Positions 24,822 through 32,528 of a DNA stretch of 39,197 nucleotides are shown here, in pieces. The translations under genes and the position numbers were made by a program. Numbering within the stretch: position 1 is the first letter of the stretch; each line of letters opens with the position of its first letter. The notes below the pieces were generated by a model. The model was given only the letters and a program-made list of their open reading frames with translations. It did not search any database and was not told where the DNA came from. The stretch covers positions 1 to 39,197 of the forward strand of contig JAUIKU010000017.1 in assembly GCA_030430675.1 (NCBI GenBank), in the 5' to 3' direction. This DNA comes from Bacteroidia bacterium. GTDB taxonomy: Bacteria; Bacteroidota; Bacteroidia; Cytophagales; Cyclobacteriaceae.

Positions 24822-24845
24822 AAAATCGTGTAACAGATAAAATTA
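24822..24845 (+). promoter_or_regulatory. Shared GTAAC motif before copZ-like gene
   Basis: AAAATCGTGTAAC (24822-24834) lies 58 bases before the ATG at 24893 and matches the copA promoter motif in 12 of 13 bases. A poor -7 candidate, TAAAATTA (24838-24845), follows. This suggests that the chaperone and the DUF3347 protein have their own copper-responsive promoter in addition to read-through from copA. Confidence 0.4.
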
Positions 24846-24892
24846 CAGCACTAACGAAATTAGTATCATAAAAAGATCAAATTCTGAAGACA

Positions 24893-25120
24893 ATGAAAAA
24901 CGATAATAAAACCCTAAAATTCAAAACCAACATCAATTGTGGTGGATGTGTGGCCCAAGTGAAGCAAATCCTGGATGATGCAGAAGGTATCTGCCATTGG
25001 GACGTGGATACGGACAACCAGGACAAAGTGCTCTCCGTGTATTCCCAAGGGATTACCGAAGAGGAAGTAATCCAGCAAGTGACGGGAGCCGGATTTAAAA
25101 TTCAATTGTTAAACCAATAA
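24893..25120 (+). CDS. copZ: CopZ-like copper chaperone (HMA domain)
   Basis: A 75-residue cytoplasmic HMA protein. Its metal loop is INCGGC (Cys16, Cys19), with NCGGC where classic CopZ has MxCxxC. The ferredoxin-like fold is visible: LKFKTNI, then VAQVKQILDD, ICHWDVD, LSVYSQGITEEEVIQQVTGAGF. It would carry Cu+ to CopA, encoded 99 bases upstream. The lack of the usual Met before the first Cys is shared with a number of Bacteroidota HMA proteins. Confidence 0.85.
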   Translation: MKNDNKTLKFKTNINCGGCVAQVKQILDDAEGICHWDVDTDNQDKVLSVYSQGITEEEVIQQVTGAGFKIQLLNQ

Positions 25121-25130
25121 AATTAATGAG

Positions 25131-25292
25131 ATGAAAACTATGAAAATAGCGTTAGTCTCAATTCGCAATGCTGTAAGACCTGGATGAAAAAGCCCCATCA
25201 ATAATAAAAAAATGGGTAAGCCGGATCACCTTGGGGGATTATCATTCTTCTGGTGATTGGTATAGCCGCTGTTCAAATATTTAATCTTTAAA
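25131..25292 (+). pseudogene. Possible decayed small membrane-protein gene
   Basis: The 182 bases between copZ and the DUF3347 gene contain ATG AAA ACT ATG at 25131, which stops after 18 codons. Further on are the pieces IIKKWVSRITLG in one frame and WGIIILLVIGIAAVQIFNL in the next, ending at TAA just before the DUF3347 gene. Together they look like the end of a small single-helix membrane protein broken by indels. No intact family is recognisable. It may instead be chance coding-like sequence. Confidence 0.3.
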
Positions 25293-25302
25293 ATCAATTA
25301 TC

Positions 25303-25875
25303 ATGAAAAATGTAATATTAACGCTTGGAGTCGCGGTAGTTCTTGTGAGTTGTGGATCATCCAACAAATCAGAAGAAAAAACCGGACAAGAAGCAACTGC
25401 TAAAGAGCAGTCTACGACGGAACAAGAATCCATCGCAAATGGAAACACTGATGTAAGCTCAGTAATTGAGGCTTATCTCTCCATCAAAGACGCCCTGGCC
25501 AATGATGATCAAGAAGCAGCTGCAACAGCAGGCACTGCACTTGCCAGTGCCCTGGGCAACATGAAAATGGATCAGGTCGCAGAAGATCAAAAGACAGAGG
25601 TCAATGAGATCATAGAAGTGGCAAAAAATCACGGTGAGCATATAGCAGAAAGCGAAATTGATCACCAGCGAGAGCATTTTGAAGCGCTTGGTAAAGACAT
25701 GAAAGATTTGATCGCCATCACCGGAACCGACCGTAAGCTCTATCACCAATATTGCCCCATGTATAATGACAACAAAGGAGGAATGTGGCTGAGCGCATCG
25801 GAAGAAATCAGAAATCCATTGCTCGGCTCTAAGATGCTTAAGTGTGGCAAGGTGGAAGAGGTTATCAACCTCTAA
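25303..25875 (+). CDS. DUF3347 lipoprotein
   Basis: A 190-residue lipoprotein with lipobox VLVSC (Cys17) and a charged linker (SNKSEEKTGQEATAKEQS). The DUF3347 domain (about residues 50-185) includes VIEAYLSIKDALANDD, LYHQYCPMYNDNKGGMWLS and the terminal SKMLKCGKVEE, with Cys, Met and His suited to metal binding. The same domain forms the C-terminus of the adaptor at the window start. It is known mainly as a companion of Bacteroidota copper genes. It is three bases upstream of the haem-binding gene, so the two are co-transcribed. Confidence 0.88.
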   Translation: MKNVILTLGVAVVLVSCGSSNKSEEKTGQEATAKEQSTTEQESIANGNTDVSSVIEAYLSIKDALANDDQEAAATAGTALASALGNMKMDQVAEDQKTEVNEIIEVAKNHGEHIAESEIDHQREHFEALGKDMKDLIAITGTDRKLYHQYCPMYNDNKGGMWLSASEEIRNPLLGSKMLKCGKVEEVINL

Positions 25876-25878
25876 ACC

Positions 25879-26313
25879 ATGTTGAAAAAAGTGCTGATTG
25901 CCATTTTGATATTGGGTGTGGGAATGCAATTTATTCCCGTGCCCAAAAATCAAAGTGATGAACTAACGGAAACGGATTTTTTCCAGTCAGTGGATGCTCC
26001 CTTTGTCATCCGAAATATGGTAACAGCTTCTTGCTACGACTGTCATAGTAACAATACCGATTATCCGTGGTATGGCAGGGTTCGTCCGTTGGCTTGGTTC
26101 CTTCAAAAACATATAGATGAAGGCAAGGAAGAGCTGAACTTTTCTACCTTTCAGGAGTATTCTGACCGTATGAAAAGAGAAAAAATCCGCTTTACGATTT
26201 CACAAATCCGTGATGGAAAGATGCCCCTCAAAGAATATCTATGGATGCACCCTGAGGCTGACTTGAATGAGGAAGAAAAAAAGCAATTAATAGAATTTTT
26301 TGACCAAGATTAA
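25879..26313 (+). CDS. Haem-binding domain protein (Haem_bd type)
   Basis: A 144-residue protein with an N-terminal membrane or signal segment (VLIAILILGVGMQFIPVP) and a single CxxCH site, SCYDCH (Cys52, Cys55, His56). The remainder matches the Haem_bd family: NNTDYPWYGRVRPLAWFLQ, HIDEGKEELNFSTF and IRDGKMPLKEYLWMHPEA. Members are periplasm-facing c-type haem proteins in Bacteroidota, function unknown. Encoded three bases after the DUF3347 gene, it suggests that copper handling and redox are linked here. Confidence 0.88.
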   Translation: MLKKVLIAILILGVGMQFIPVPKNQSDELTETDFFQSVDAPFVIRNMVTASCYDCHSNNTDYPWYGRVRPLAWFLQKHIDEGKEELNFSTFQEYSDRMKREKIRFTISQIRDGKMPLKEYLWMHPEADLNEEEKKQLIEFFDQD

Positions 26314-26459
26314 CAATGGAACCAACTAAAACCGAGAAATCATTCTGTGTACTGTTGCTCACCACAAGTATCTATGCATATCCACAAACCTAATATAGAG
26401 ATCCAGAGAGGGGAACGTGGATAACCTACCAGTCAGGTCCTTAGTGACTTTGTTAATTT

Positions 26460-26534
26460 TTAGACTAGTCTAACATTTTTATTTGTCAAAACATATATAT
26501 ATTTTAGCTATGTCAATTTAATTAGACATGGCTA
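26460..26534 (+). promoter_or_regulatory. Operator-like palindrome and start-codon hairpin of the DUF1111 operon
   Basis: TTAGACTAGTCTAA (26460-26473) is a perfect 14-bp palindrome whose TTAG...CTAA ends resemble DtxR/IdeR/MntR-type operators. A -7-like TATATTTT (26498-26505) follows. A second inverted repeat, TAGCTATGTC (26505-26514) and GACATGGCTA (26525-26534), differs at one G-T position and has a 10-base loop. Its right arm contains the ATG at 26528, so in mRNA it could hide the start codon. Confidence 0.5.
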
Positions 26535-27727
26535 GTATAAAAATTCAATGCCTGATCGTTGCTTCTACCGGCTTCTTGTTAAATGCATGCGATGGGGTAT
26601 TTCCTGATGCACCAGCTGAAAATGAGTTACTGGACGGACCAATTGAAGGGCTATCATTTCCGGAGCAAAATGTTTTTTTGGCCGGTGACGTGGCATTTAA
26701 TGACGAGGTTTTCACTTCGGAAAGCGGATTAGGGCCTTTGTTTGTGGCAACCTCCTGCGGAAGTTGTCACCCGGGTGATGGGAAAGGACATCCCTTTACC
26801 ACGCTTACCCGGTTTGGTCAAACCTCCCCTAACCAAAGCACAAACGTTCCAAAGGGAGCTCCACAGCTTCAGAATAAAGCCATACCGGGTTTTGTGCCAG
26901 AGCAGTTACCGGCTGGGATGCCATTTATGAAATTCACCCCTCCGGCAGTCACTGGACTGGGGCTGCTGGCTGCCCTCACCGATGAACAGATTTTGGAAAA
27001 TGCTGATCCAAGTGATAGTGACGATGATGGAATATCTGGTGTTCCTAATTTTATTAATCCACCTGGCTATTTTCAGCCGCAATGGTTTCACCGGCAAATA
27101 AATGGTCGATTTATAGGACGCTTTGGTAAGAAAGCCGCGGCCATTGACCTACTGCAGCAAACCAGTACCGCTTACAATCAGGACATGGGTATCACTTCTA
27201 CCTTTGAGCCGTTAGATGTGGCTACAGGTCTTACGATTGATCCGGAAGTAAGCGATCAAACCATACGGGATGTGGTGTTTTACCTAAGAACCCTCAAAGC
27301 GCCTATTCAAAGAGATCCGGAAGCCGCTGATGTGATCCAGGGACAGCGGCTGTTTAATGAGATAAAGTGTGGCTCCTGCCATTTATCTTCATGGACTACT
27401 CCGGAATCTGACATAACTACCCTGAGTAATAAGACTTTTCATCCCTATACAGACCTGTTGCTTCACGACATGGGTCCTGAATTGGACGATGGAGCTACTG
27501 AAGGTTCTGCGGAGACCTATGAGTGGCGGACTCCTCCCCTTTGGGGGCTTGGACTTTCACCGGACTCCCAAGGGGGAGAGTTCTTTCTTATGCATGATGG
27601 CCGGGCCAAAAGTATTGAAGAGGCTATCTTAATGCATGGGGGTGAGGCAGCCACCAGCCGGGATAGCTTTGAGAAACTTAGCGATCCAGAGAAGCAAATG
27701 CTTCTGACTTTCCTTAAATCTCTCTAG
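26528..27727 (+). CDS. Di-haem oxidoreductase-like lipoprotein, DUF1111 family
   Basis: A 399-residue exported protein with lipobox LLNAC (Cys21). Two haem c sites are present: SCGSCH (Cys77, Cys80, His81) and KCGSCH (Cys281, Cys284, His285). Between them is the DUF1111 core ([44 protein letters not shown]). The C-terminus has [21 protein letters not shown] and [20 protein letters not shown], matching the family, which is related to di-haem peroxidases of the MauG type and often sits near iron-regulated imelysin genes. It heads an operon with a Rieske protein and a barrel. Confidence 0.9.
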   Translation: MASIKIQCLIVASTGFLLNACDGVFPDAPAENELLDGPIEGLSFPEQNVFLAGDVAFNDEVFTSESGLGPLFVATSCGSCHPGDGKGHPFTTLTRFGQTSPNQSTNVPKGAPQLQNKAIPGFVPEQLPAGMPFMKFTPPAVTGLGLLAALTDEQILENADPSDSDDDGISGVPNFINPPGYFQPQWFHRQINGRFIGRFGKKAAAIDLLQQTSTAYNQDMGITSTFEPLDVATGLTIDPEVSDQTIRDVVFYLRTLKAPIQRDPEAADVIQGQRLFNEIKCGSCHLSSWTTPESDITTLSNKTFHPYTDLLLHDMGPELDDGATEGSAETYEWRTPPLWGLGLSPDSQGGEFFLMHDGRAKSIEEAILMHGGEAATSRDSFEKLSDPEKQMLLTFLKSL

Positions 27728-27728
27728 C

Positions 27729-28160
27729 ATGATGGATCGTAATGCATTTCTGAAATTAATGGGTGGCACCTGTCTTGCCGCTTCTGGCATTCCGGGTTTT
27801 CTTACAAGCTGTACAACGGTACATAGGGTCAGAGTAATTGCCCGGGGTAACAAACTTACCGTTTCAAAACAAGAGTTTACCGAGGATCCGGAAAAACCGA
27901 GAGCGGTGGTACTGGTGAGAGAGGTATCGTTGGCATTTCCTATCGCTTTATACAGATCTACAGCCGACGACTATATCGGGCTTTGGATGGAATGCACCCA
28001 CAAGGGTTGCGAAGTGAAAGCACAACCTGACTACCTGGTTTGTCCTTGTCATGGTAGTGAATACGACGCAAAGGGTAATGTAATACAAGGCCCTGCGGAG
28101 GCTAATCTTAAATCATTCAGCACAAGTACCGATCATGAAAATATTTATATCCATCTATAA
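27729..28160 (+). CDS. Rieske [2Fe-2S] protein, secreted or lipid-anchored
   Basis: A 143-residue protein whose N-terminus ([23 protein letters not shown]) looks like an export signal with a possible lipobox LTSC (Cys28). The Rieske cluster motifs are complete: CTHKGC (Cys89, His91, Cys94) and CPCHGS (Cys105, Cys107, His108). Cys94 and Cys107 would form the stabilising disulphide, as in high-potential Rieske proteins. [11 protein letters not shown] follows, a typical ending. It begins one base after the DUF1111 stop and its end overlaps the barrel gene by 26 bases, so the three proteins are translated together. Confidence 0.92.
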   Translation: MMDRNAFLKLMGGTCLAASGIPGFLTSCTTVHRVRVIARGNKLTVSKQEFTEDPEKPRAVVLVREVSLAFPIALYRSTADDYIGLWMECTHKGCEVKAQPDYLVCPCHGSEYDAKGNVIQGPAEANLKSFSTSTDHENIYIHL

Positions 28161-29349
28161 AGTTGGTTGTCTCCTGTTTTTTATTGGCTTAAATCCTTGG
28201 CTATTTGCCCAAGAGGCGGACAGCTTACAATTACAACTTAACATGGACGCGGTTTACAACCGCCCTTTTCTATATGAAGGTAGCTTTCCGGTAGCAGTGG
28301 GAGGTTATATAGAAGCGCATGGCGAATATTTTGTGTCCGATGGCATTACTGAGGGAGTTTCTTTTAAGATTCCCAGGATGACTTTGTTTGTTTCTTCCAC
28401 AATCTTGGATCGGCTCAAATTTCTCTCTGAAATAGAGTTTGAAGAAGGCACCAAAGAGATTAACATTGAGTTTGCAGCTCTGGATTTCGAATTTCATCCC
28501 TTAATAAATCTCAGGGGAGGAATTATCATGAACCCGATCGGTGCGTTTAACCAAAATCATGACGGACCGAAATGGGAGTTTGTTGATCGCCCGATTTCGG
28601 CAACCACCATCATCCCATCAACTTTCAGTAACGTAGGGTTTGGTTTACATGGCAAAACATATCAGGATCAATGGGTTTGGGCTTATGAGGCCTATGTGAC
28701 CAATGGTTTTGACGATAAAATAATTACCAACAGTGAAGGTCGCACATGGCTTCCAGCTACTAAAGAAAATACGGATCGTTTTGAAGAAAACTTCAACGCT
28801 GTTCCCCTCATCACATTGAAAACCGCAATTCGCCATCGGAAGATTGGGGAAATAGGTTTGTCATGGATGGGCGATGTGTATAATAAATACGAGGAGGACG
28901 GACTGATGCTGGATGAAAAAAGGAGACTGGACGTAGTGGCCATTGATTTTAATTCCTCGGCCATTAAAAATCTGGACATTATAGGTGAATGGGTATGGGC
29001 ATTCATAGACGTTCCCACTACCTATTCTCAACAGTTTGGTACCCAACAACAAGGTGGATTCATAGATTTTGTTTATACTATTGTAAAGAGCAAGATGCTA
29101 GGTTGGGAAAATGCCAAAGTTAATCTGGCGGTGCGATTGGAACATGTGGATTATAATGTCGGATCATTTGTAGAAACTGGAGGTAGTATTCATGACGATG
29201 TACAGGCCATAGTGCCTGCGATAAGCTTCAGGCCTTCATCGCAATCGGTGATAAGGGCAAATTACCGATACACCTGGCAGACTGATTTATTGGGCAACCC
29301 AGCAGTACGAACGGCAGGGTTTCAGATTGGTATTTCCAGTTACTTTTAG
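28135..29349 (+). CDS. Outer-membrane beta-barrel protein of the redox operon
   Basis: A 404-residue exported protein with a signal peptide ([14 protein letters not shown]) and a barrel of alternating strands ([58 protein letters not shown]). It ends with a C-terminal aromatic ([12 protein letters not shown]). The N-terminal [11 protein letters not shown] and [16 protein letters not shown] segments resemble Bacteroidota porins found beside DUF1111 genes, but I cannot name a family. It overlaps the Rieske gene by 26 bases, which suggests tight coupling with the two redox proteins. A role in electron exchange or iron-compound uptake is inferred. Confidence 0.75.
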   Translation: MKIFISIYKVGCLLFFIGLNPWLFAQEADSLQLQLNMDAVYNRPFLYEGSFPVAVGGYIEAHGEYFVSDGITEGVSFKIPRMTLFVSSTILDRLKFLSEIEFEEGTKEINIEFAALDFEFHPLINLRGGIIMNPIGAFNQNHDGPKWEFVDRPISATTIIPSTFSNVGFGLHGKTYQDQWVWAYEAYVTNGFDDKIITNSEGRTWLPATKENTDRFEENFNAVPLITLKTAIRHRKIGEIGLSWMGDVYNKYEEDGLMLDEKRRLDVVAIDFNSSAIKNLDIIGEWVWAFIDVPTTYSQQFGTQQQGGFIDFVYTIVKSKMLGWENAKVNLAVRLEHVDYNVGSFVETGGSIHDDVQAIVPAISFRPSSQSVIRANYRYTWQTDLLGNPAVRTAGFQIGISSYF

Positions 29350-29407
29350 AAAATCATTTTTATCTAAACTTAAATTGCAAATGGAAACTAATTTCTATCT
29401 ACTATCG

Positions 29408-29425
29408 TTTAAGTAATTGCTTAAA
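29408..29425 (+). promoter_or_regulatory. ArsR-type operator before the mer-like cassette
   Basis: TTTAAGTAATTGCTTAAA is an 18-base inverted repeat with only one mismatched pair. It is 20 bases upstream of the ArsR-family start codon at 29445, a position suited to autorepression. ArsR/SmtB regulators bind such AT-rich imperfect palindromes. Confidence 0.6.
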
Positions 29426-29444
29426 TATTTAATAAACGCAAGAT

Positions 29445-29813
29445 ATGAAATGCATCCGGGTTCTTGCTGACGTAAACCAGATCAAACAATGTAAGGAAGA
29501 TCTACTTAGAGTTGAAGCTCAGACCAGGTCGATCTCCAGAGTCTTAGGACTGGCGGGAAATGAAGTGAGGTTAAAGATTCTCTTTTTGATTCATCGAGAA
29601 AAATCGTTATGCCCTTGTGATATTAGTGATATCCTGGATATGTCGGTACCAGCTATTTCTCAGCATCTACGTAAGTTAAAGGATAGTGGATTGGTACAGG
29701 ATAAGAAAGTGGGGCAAACCGTGTTCTACTCAATTGTTAAGCAGAATACTAAAATAATTGAGCCTGTTTTAAACAATCTTGGAAAAATCGTGAAAAAAAT
29801 ATCGGAGAAATGA
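29445..29813 (+). CDS. ArsR-family metalloregulator
   Basis: A 122-residue winged-helix repressor. The ArsR fold is clear: NEVRLKILFLIHREKSL, CPCDISDILDMSVPAISQHL as the recognition region, and GQTVFYSIVK as the wing. Cys56 and Cys58 in LCPCDIS lie at the ELCVCDL-type metal site, and there are extra Cys at 3 and 16. The N-terminal extension of about 30 residues with Cys may join the metal site. It is followed by a 4-base overlap with merTP, and an operator lies just upstream. Mercury or another thiophilic metal is the probable inducer. Confidence 0.9.
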   Translation: MKCIRVLADVNQIKQCKEDLLRVEAQTRSISRVLGLAGNEVRLKILFLIHREKSLCPCDISDILDMSVPAISQHLRKLKDSGLVQDKKVGQTVFYSIVKQNTKIIEPVLNNLGKIVKKISEK

Positions 29814-30439
29814 AAACAGCGATTGATCAAAAAACACAGTCTAAGTGGGTAGGGGCAGGATTGTTGGCCGCCATAACTGCTTCGCTTTGCTGTATTACAC
29901 CTGTATTGGCTTTATTATCTGGAGCCAGTGGTATCGCTGCTACCTTTTCCTGGCTGGAACCGGTACGCCCTTTTTTGATTGGATTAACCGTCTTGATTTT
30001 GGGAGTTGCCTGGTATCTAAAATTCAAACCGGTAAAAACCGAGGTAGATTGTGCATGTGATGATGAGAAGCAGCCATTTATCCAATCCAAAACTTTTCTT
30101 GGTATAGTTACCCTGTTGGCAATAGCAATGCTTAGTTTTCCTAGCTATTCTCATTTTTTCTATCCGAGTACCAATCAATCTTCCATGGTCAATGTGACTG
30201 ATTCCAGTATCCGATTACTGGAGGTGGATATAAAAGGCATGACCTGTGCGGGCTGTGAGGAACATGTCAAACACGCAGCCAGCCAATTAGAAGGTATATT
30301 ACAAGCTGATGCCTCATTTGAAACCGGTACTGCCAGCATTCGCTACGATCAATCGTTGGTTTCCAAAGATGAAATTGTGGTGGCTGTTAATGAGACCGGT
30401 TACCAAGTCATTGGTATTGAAGAAATCCCACCTGAATAA
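29810..30439 (+). CDS. merTP: Mercuric transport fusion protein MerTP
   Basis: A 209-residue protein in which MerT and MerP are fused. The N-terminal MerT part has helices and the Cys pair in SLCCITPVLALLSG (Cys27, Cys28), then SWLEPVRPFLIGLTVLILG. A third helix (FLGIVTLLAIAMLSFPSY) precedes a periplasmic HMA domain with GMTCAGC (Cys146, Cys149). MerP hands Hg2+ to MerT for import, normally for reduction by MerA. No MerA gene is visible in this window. A soluble CACDDE segment between helices could be another metal-handling site. The gene overlaps the ArsR gene by four bases. Confidence 0.93.
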   Translation: MKTAIDQKTQSKWVGAGLLAAITASLCCITPVLALLSGASGIAATFSWLEPVRPFLIGLTVLILGVAWYLKFKPVKTEVDCACDDEKQPFIQSKTFLGIVTLLAIAMLSFPSYSHFFYPSTNQSSMVNVTDSSIRLLEVDIKGMTCAGCEEHVKHAASQLEGILQADASFETGTASIRYDQSLVSKDEIVVAVNETGYQVIGIEEIPPE

Positions 30440-30459
30440 CTCAACAAGATTTACTAAGA

Positions 30460-30660
30460 ATGGAAAAAGAAATCTTATTACAATCAACAATTACCTGTCC
30501 CCACTGCGGACATCAAAAAAAGGAGACCATGCCTACCGATGCCTGTCAGTTCTTCTACGAATGCCAAAACTGCAAGGAAGTAATCAAGCCCAAAGTCGGT
30601 GATTGCTGCGTTTATTGTTCTTATGGTACCAATCCATGTCCTCCTGTGCAGCTTAATTGA
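30460..30660 (+). CDS. GDCCVxC-family small protein
   Basis: A 66-residue Cys-rich cytoplasmic protein. It has a zinc-ribbon-like start (TCPHCGH, Cys13 and Cys16; ECQNC, Cys35 and Cys38) and the signature GDCCVYCSYG (residues 47-56). This signature defines a family of short proteins, some with selenocysteine, encoded in mercury operons. Eight or more thiols suggest metal capture, but the biochemistry is not known to me. The gene is 20 bases after merTP, supporting the mercury context. Confidence 0.92.
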   Translation: MEKEILLQSTITCPHCGHQKKETMPTDACQFFYECQNCKEVIKPKVGDCCVYCSYGTNPCPPVQLN

Positions 30661-30674
30661 AATAGATTTTTCCC

Positions 30675-31040
30675 ATGTTACCTAAAGATTTAACCGAAGA
30701 CACTAGAATCAGACTGAAAACCATCAAGGGACAAATTGAAGGTCTGATAAGGATGCTTGATGAGGACCAGCCCCCAGAAAAGATCCTGGTACAATTTAAA
30801 TCTGCTAGCAAAAGTTTGGACAAAGCCCATTATCTGCTGTTGGATGAAGTGTACCGCAAGGCGTTGGCGCTAAAAATCGTTGAAGTGGTAGATGCTTGTC
30901 CTGGAAACTGCGGGAATGAGGATAAAATTGAATTCATACGTAAGCAGTTTCCAGAATTGGGATTAGAGGATCTTACTGAAAAAATGAAGGAAATTACCCA
31001 GGTGAAAATACAGTTGGATCAATTCAATAAAGAACGGTAA
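30675..31040 (+). CDS. CsoR-like (DUF156-fold) protein
   Basis: A 121-residue all-helical protein. The first helices (RIRLKTIKGQIEGLIRMLDE, ILVQFKSASKSLDKAHYLLLDEVYRKAL) align well in pattern with CsoR/RcnR metal-sensing repressors. The usual CsoR Cys in the second helix is absent: PPEKI is there. Cys75 and Cys79 (DACPGNCG) lie later, together with His52, so the metal site may be rearranged. The C-terminal 40 residues (LEDLTEKMKEITQVKIQLDQF) form an extra coiled-coil-like helix. It may be a second regulator of the cassette or a chaperone derived from the fold. Confidence 0.7.
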   Translation: MLPKDLTEDTRIRLKTIKGQIEGLIRMLDEDQPPEKILVQFKSASKSLDKAHYLLLDEVYRKALALKIVEVVDACPGNCGNEDKIEFIRKQFPELGLEDLTEKMKEITQVKIQLDQFNKER

Positions 31041-31078
31041 AATTCTTCTGCAATCACTTGGCCACTACCCCCCTACCG

Positions 31079-31099
31079 GTTATAAGTTTACTTCATAAC
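31079..31099 (+). promoter_or_regulatory. Inverted repeat before the thioredoxin-like gene
   Basis: GTTATAAG (31079-31086), a TTTA loop, and CTTCATAAC (31091-31099) form an inverted repeat with one bulged C. It lies about 20 bases before the ATG at 31120 in the only sizeable gap of the cassette (79 bases). It may be an operator for the ArsR or CsoR-like protein. Confidence 0.35.
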
Positions 31100-31119
31100 G
31101 GATTAACTAAAGTACCATC

Positions 31120-31386
31120 ATGAAACGTTCAGTAGAAGTTTTTATAGCCGCTTGCCCTTTATGTGACCCCATAGTAAAACTGGTCCAAGAAACCTCTTGT
31201 GACAATTGTCAGGTAACAGTTTATAATTTAACCAGGCAATGTGAAGACAAAATGATCTTGGACAAGATCAAAGCTTATGAGATCAATCATATACCTTCTA
31301 TAGTGGTTAATGGCAAATTGCTGAGTTGCTGTACTAACAAGATCAGGCGGTCTGATTTGGTCAACGCAGGAATTGGTCAGATGTAA
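31120..31386 (+). CDS. Thioredoxin-fold small protein, Cys-rich
   Basis: An 88-residue protein with a glutaredoxin/thioredoxin-like start VEVFIAACPLC (Cys12, Cys15) and the cis-Pro loop HIPSIVVNG (Pro59). Further Cys occur at 27, 30, 41, 70 and 71 (SCDNC, LLSCCTN). The active-site spacing CxxC and the cis-Pro are as expected for the fold, but the extra Cys pairs are unusual and could bind a thiophilic metal. The stop overlaps the start of the MerT-like gene by one base, suggesting the two act together. Confidence 0.8.
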   Translation: MKRSVEVFIAACPLCDPIVKLVQETSCDNCQVTVYNLTRQCEDKMILDKIKAYEINHIPSIVVNGKLLSCCTNKIRRSDLVNAGIGQM

Positions 31387-31724
31387 TGAACCGAACCTTG
31401 ATAGAAAATACCACCACAGCCGGTACTTCACTACTGGTTTTAGTAGCACCTAAATTTTGTTGCTGGAGCTCAGCGTTGGCCGCAATTAGCAGTGGTAGTA
31501 GCTATCTGGCATGGGTTTACCCGATGCGACCTTTATTATTTGGGCTTTCTTTCCTGCTCATAGGTTACAGCTTATTTAAAATATATAGTAAAGCCAACAA
31601 GAAATTGGATGGCGACCGGTGTGATCGGTACGGAGGTTGTAATACTTCTCGGTTGCATGCCCGTAGATTTGCATGGGTGTCTTTGATTTTCGTTCTGGTA
31701 ATGCTCTTTGTAAGTTATCTGTAA
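31386..31724 (+). CDS. MerT-like membrane protein
   Basis: A 112-residue membrane protein with three helices: TAGTSLLVLVAPKFCCWSSA with Cys25 and Cys26, MRPLLFGLSFLLIGYSLF, and FAWVSLIFVLVMLFVSYL. The Cys pair in the first helix and the PMRPLLFG segment resemble MerT. A Cys-bearing cytoplasmic loop (GDRCDRYGGC) lies before the last helix. It is shorter than the MerTP fusion and has no HMA domain; the separate MerP-like protein at 32529 could supply it. It directly abuts the barrel gene at 31725. Confidence 0.75.
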   Translation: MNRTLIENTTTAGTSLLVLVAPKFCCWSSALAAISSGSSYLAWVYPMRPLLFGLSFLLIGYSLFKIYSKANKKLDGDRCDRYGGCNTSRLHARRFAWVSLIFVLVMLFVSYL

Positions 31725-32519
31725 ATGAAGTGTTCTGGATACAACACTTGGTTTATACTGAGCCTGCTAATATTCCTTCTCCCAAAGAAAGTAATCGCAC
31801 AAGGACCGCCTATCTTTACGGACACCCCCATCATGTTGGGCTTGGAAGGAGCTGGTGTACGGACATTTGGAAATGTTTTCCATAAAGAAAATTCTGAGGG
31901 CTATATACACATTCTTGCCATTCCATACAATCTCACCAGTAAATGGCAAGTGGGAGGTATTATGCCTTATATGTGGGTTTCTCCTGAAGGAAAAGAGAAT
32001 CGAACCGGAATCGGAGATATCAAATTTTTCACAAAATACCAGATCTTCCAAAAAGATGGCAAAGCAAAGACCTTACGGGGGTTGGTAAAACTAACAGAGA
32101 CATTTCCAACCGGGAATTCCAGCAAAGACAAAGCCCTTGGAATGGGTGCTTATCAAACCACTATCAGCTTAGTAAGTGGTTATATTACTACCAGGTACGG
32201 TTTGTATACGGAAATTGGCTATAATATTGTGTCAGATGGGCTGCCGGATAATTTTATTTACTATCTAGGCTTTGGATATCCCTTATTACCTCAGCAATAT
32301 CCTCCCAAGCAATTGAACGTTTTCCTGGAGCTAAACGGCAATTATGTTTTTTTTGAAAACATTGGTAATAATCTATTTATCGCTCCCGGGATTCAATACA
32401 TCCCTGGGCGCAGGGTGCTTTTCGAAACAGGAATACAACTGCCAATTGAAGAAGCGACGGAAGAAAGTCAACAAACCAATTTCATACTGAGAATTGGCAC
32501 CAGAATCTTAATATTTTAA
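31725..32519 (+). CDS. Outer-membrane beta-barrel protein of the mer-like cassette
   Basis: A 264-residue exported protein. After a signal peptide (WFILSLLIFLLPKKVIAQ) come PPIFTDTPIMLGLEGAGVR and a run of amphipathic strands (EGYIHILAIPYNLTSKWQVGG, GLVKLTETFPTG, YGLYTEIGYNIVS). It ends LRIGTRILIF, an aromatic C-terminus. The pattern resembles the phenol-degradation MetA-like or transporter barrels. Its ATG directly follows the MerT-like stop. An outer-membrane component is not part of classic mer operons of Proteobacteria, so it may bring metal or organometal into the periplasm; this is inference. Confidence 0.75.
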   Translation: MKCSGYNTWFILSLLIFLLPKKVIAQGPPIFTDTPIMLGLEGAGVRTFGNVFHKENSEGYIHILAIPYNLTSKWQVGGIMPYMWVSPEGKENRTGIGDIKFFTKYQIFQKDGKAKTLRGLVKLTETFPTGNSSKDKALGMGAYQTTISLVSGYITTRYGLYTEIGYNIVSDGLPDNFIYYLGFGYPLLPQQYPPKQLNVFLELNGNYVFFENIGNNLFIAPGIQYIPGRRVLFETGIQLPIEEATEESQQTNFILRIGTRILIF

Positions 32520-32528
32520 ATCAAAACC

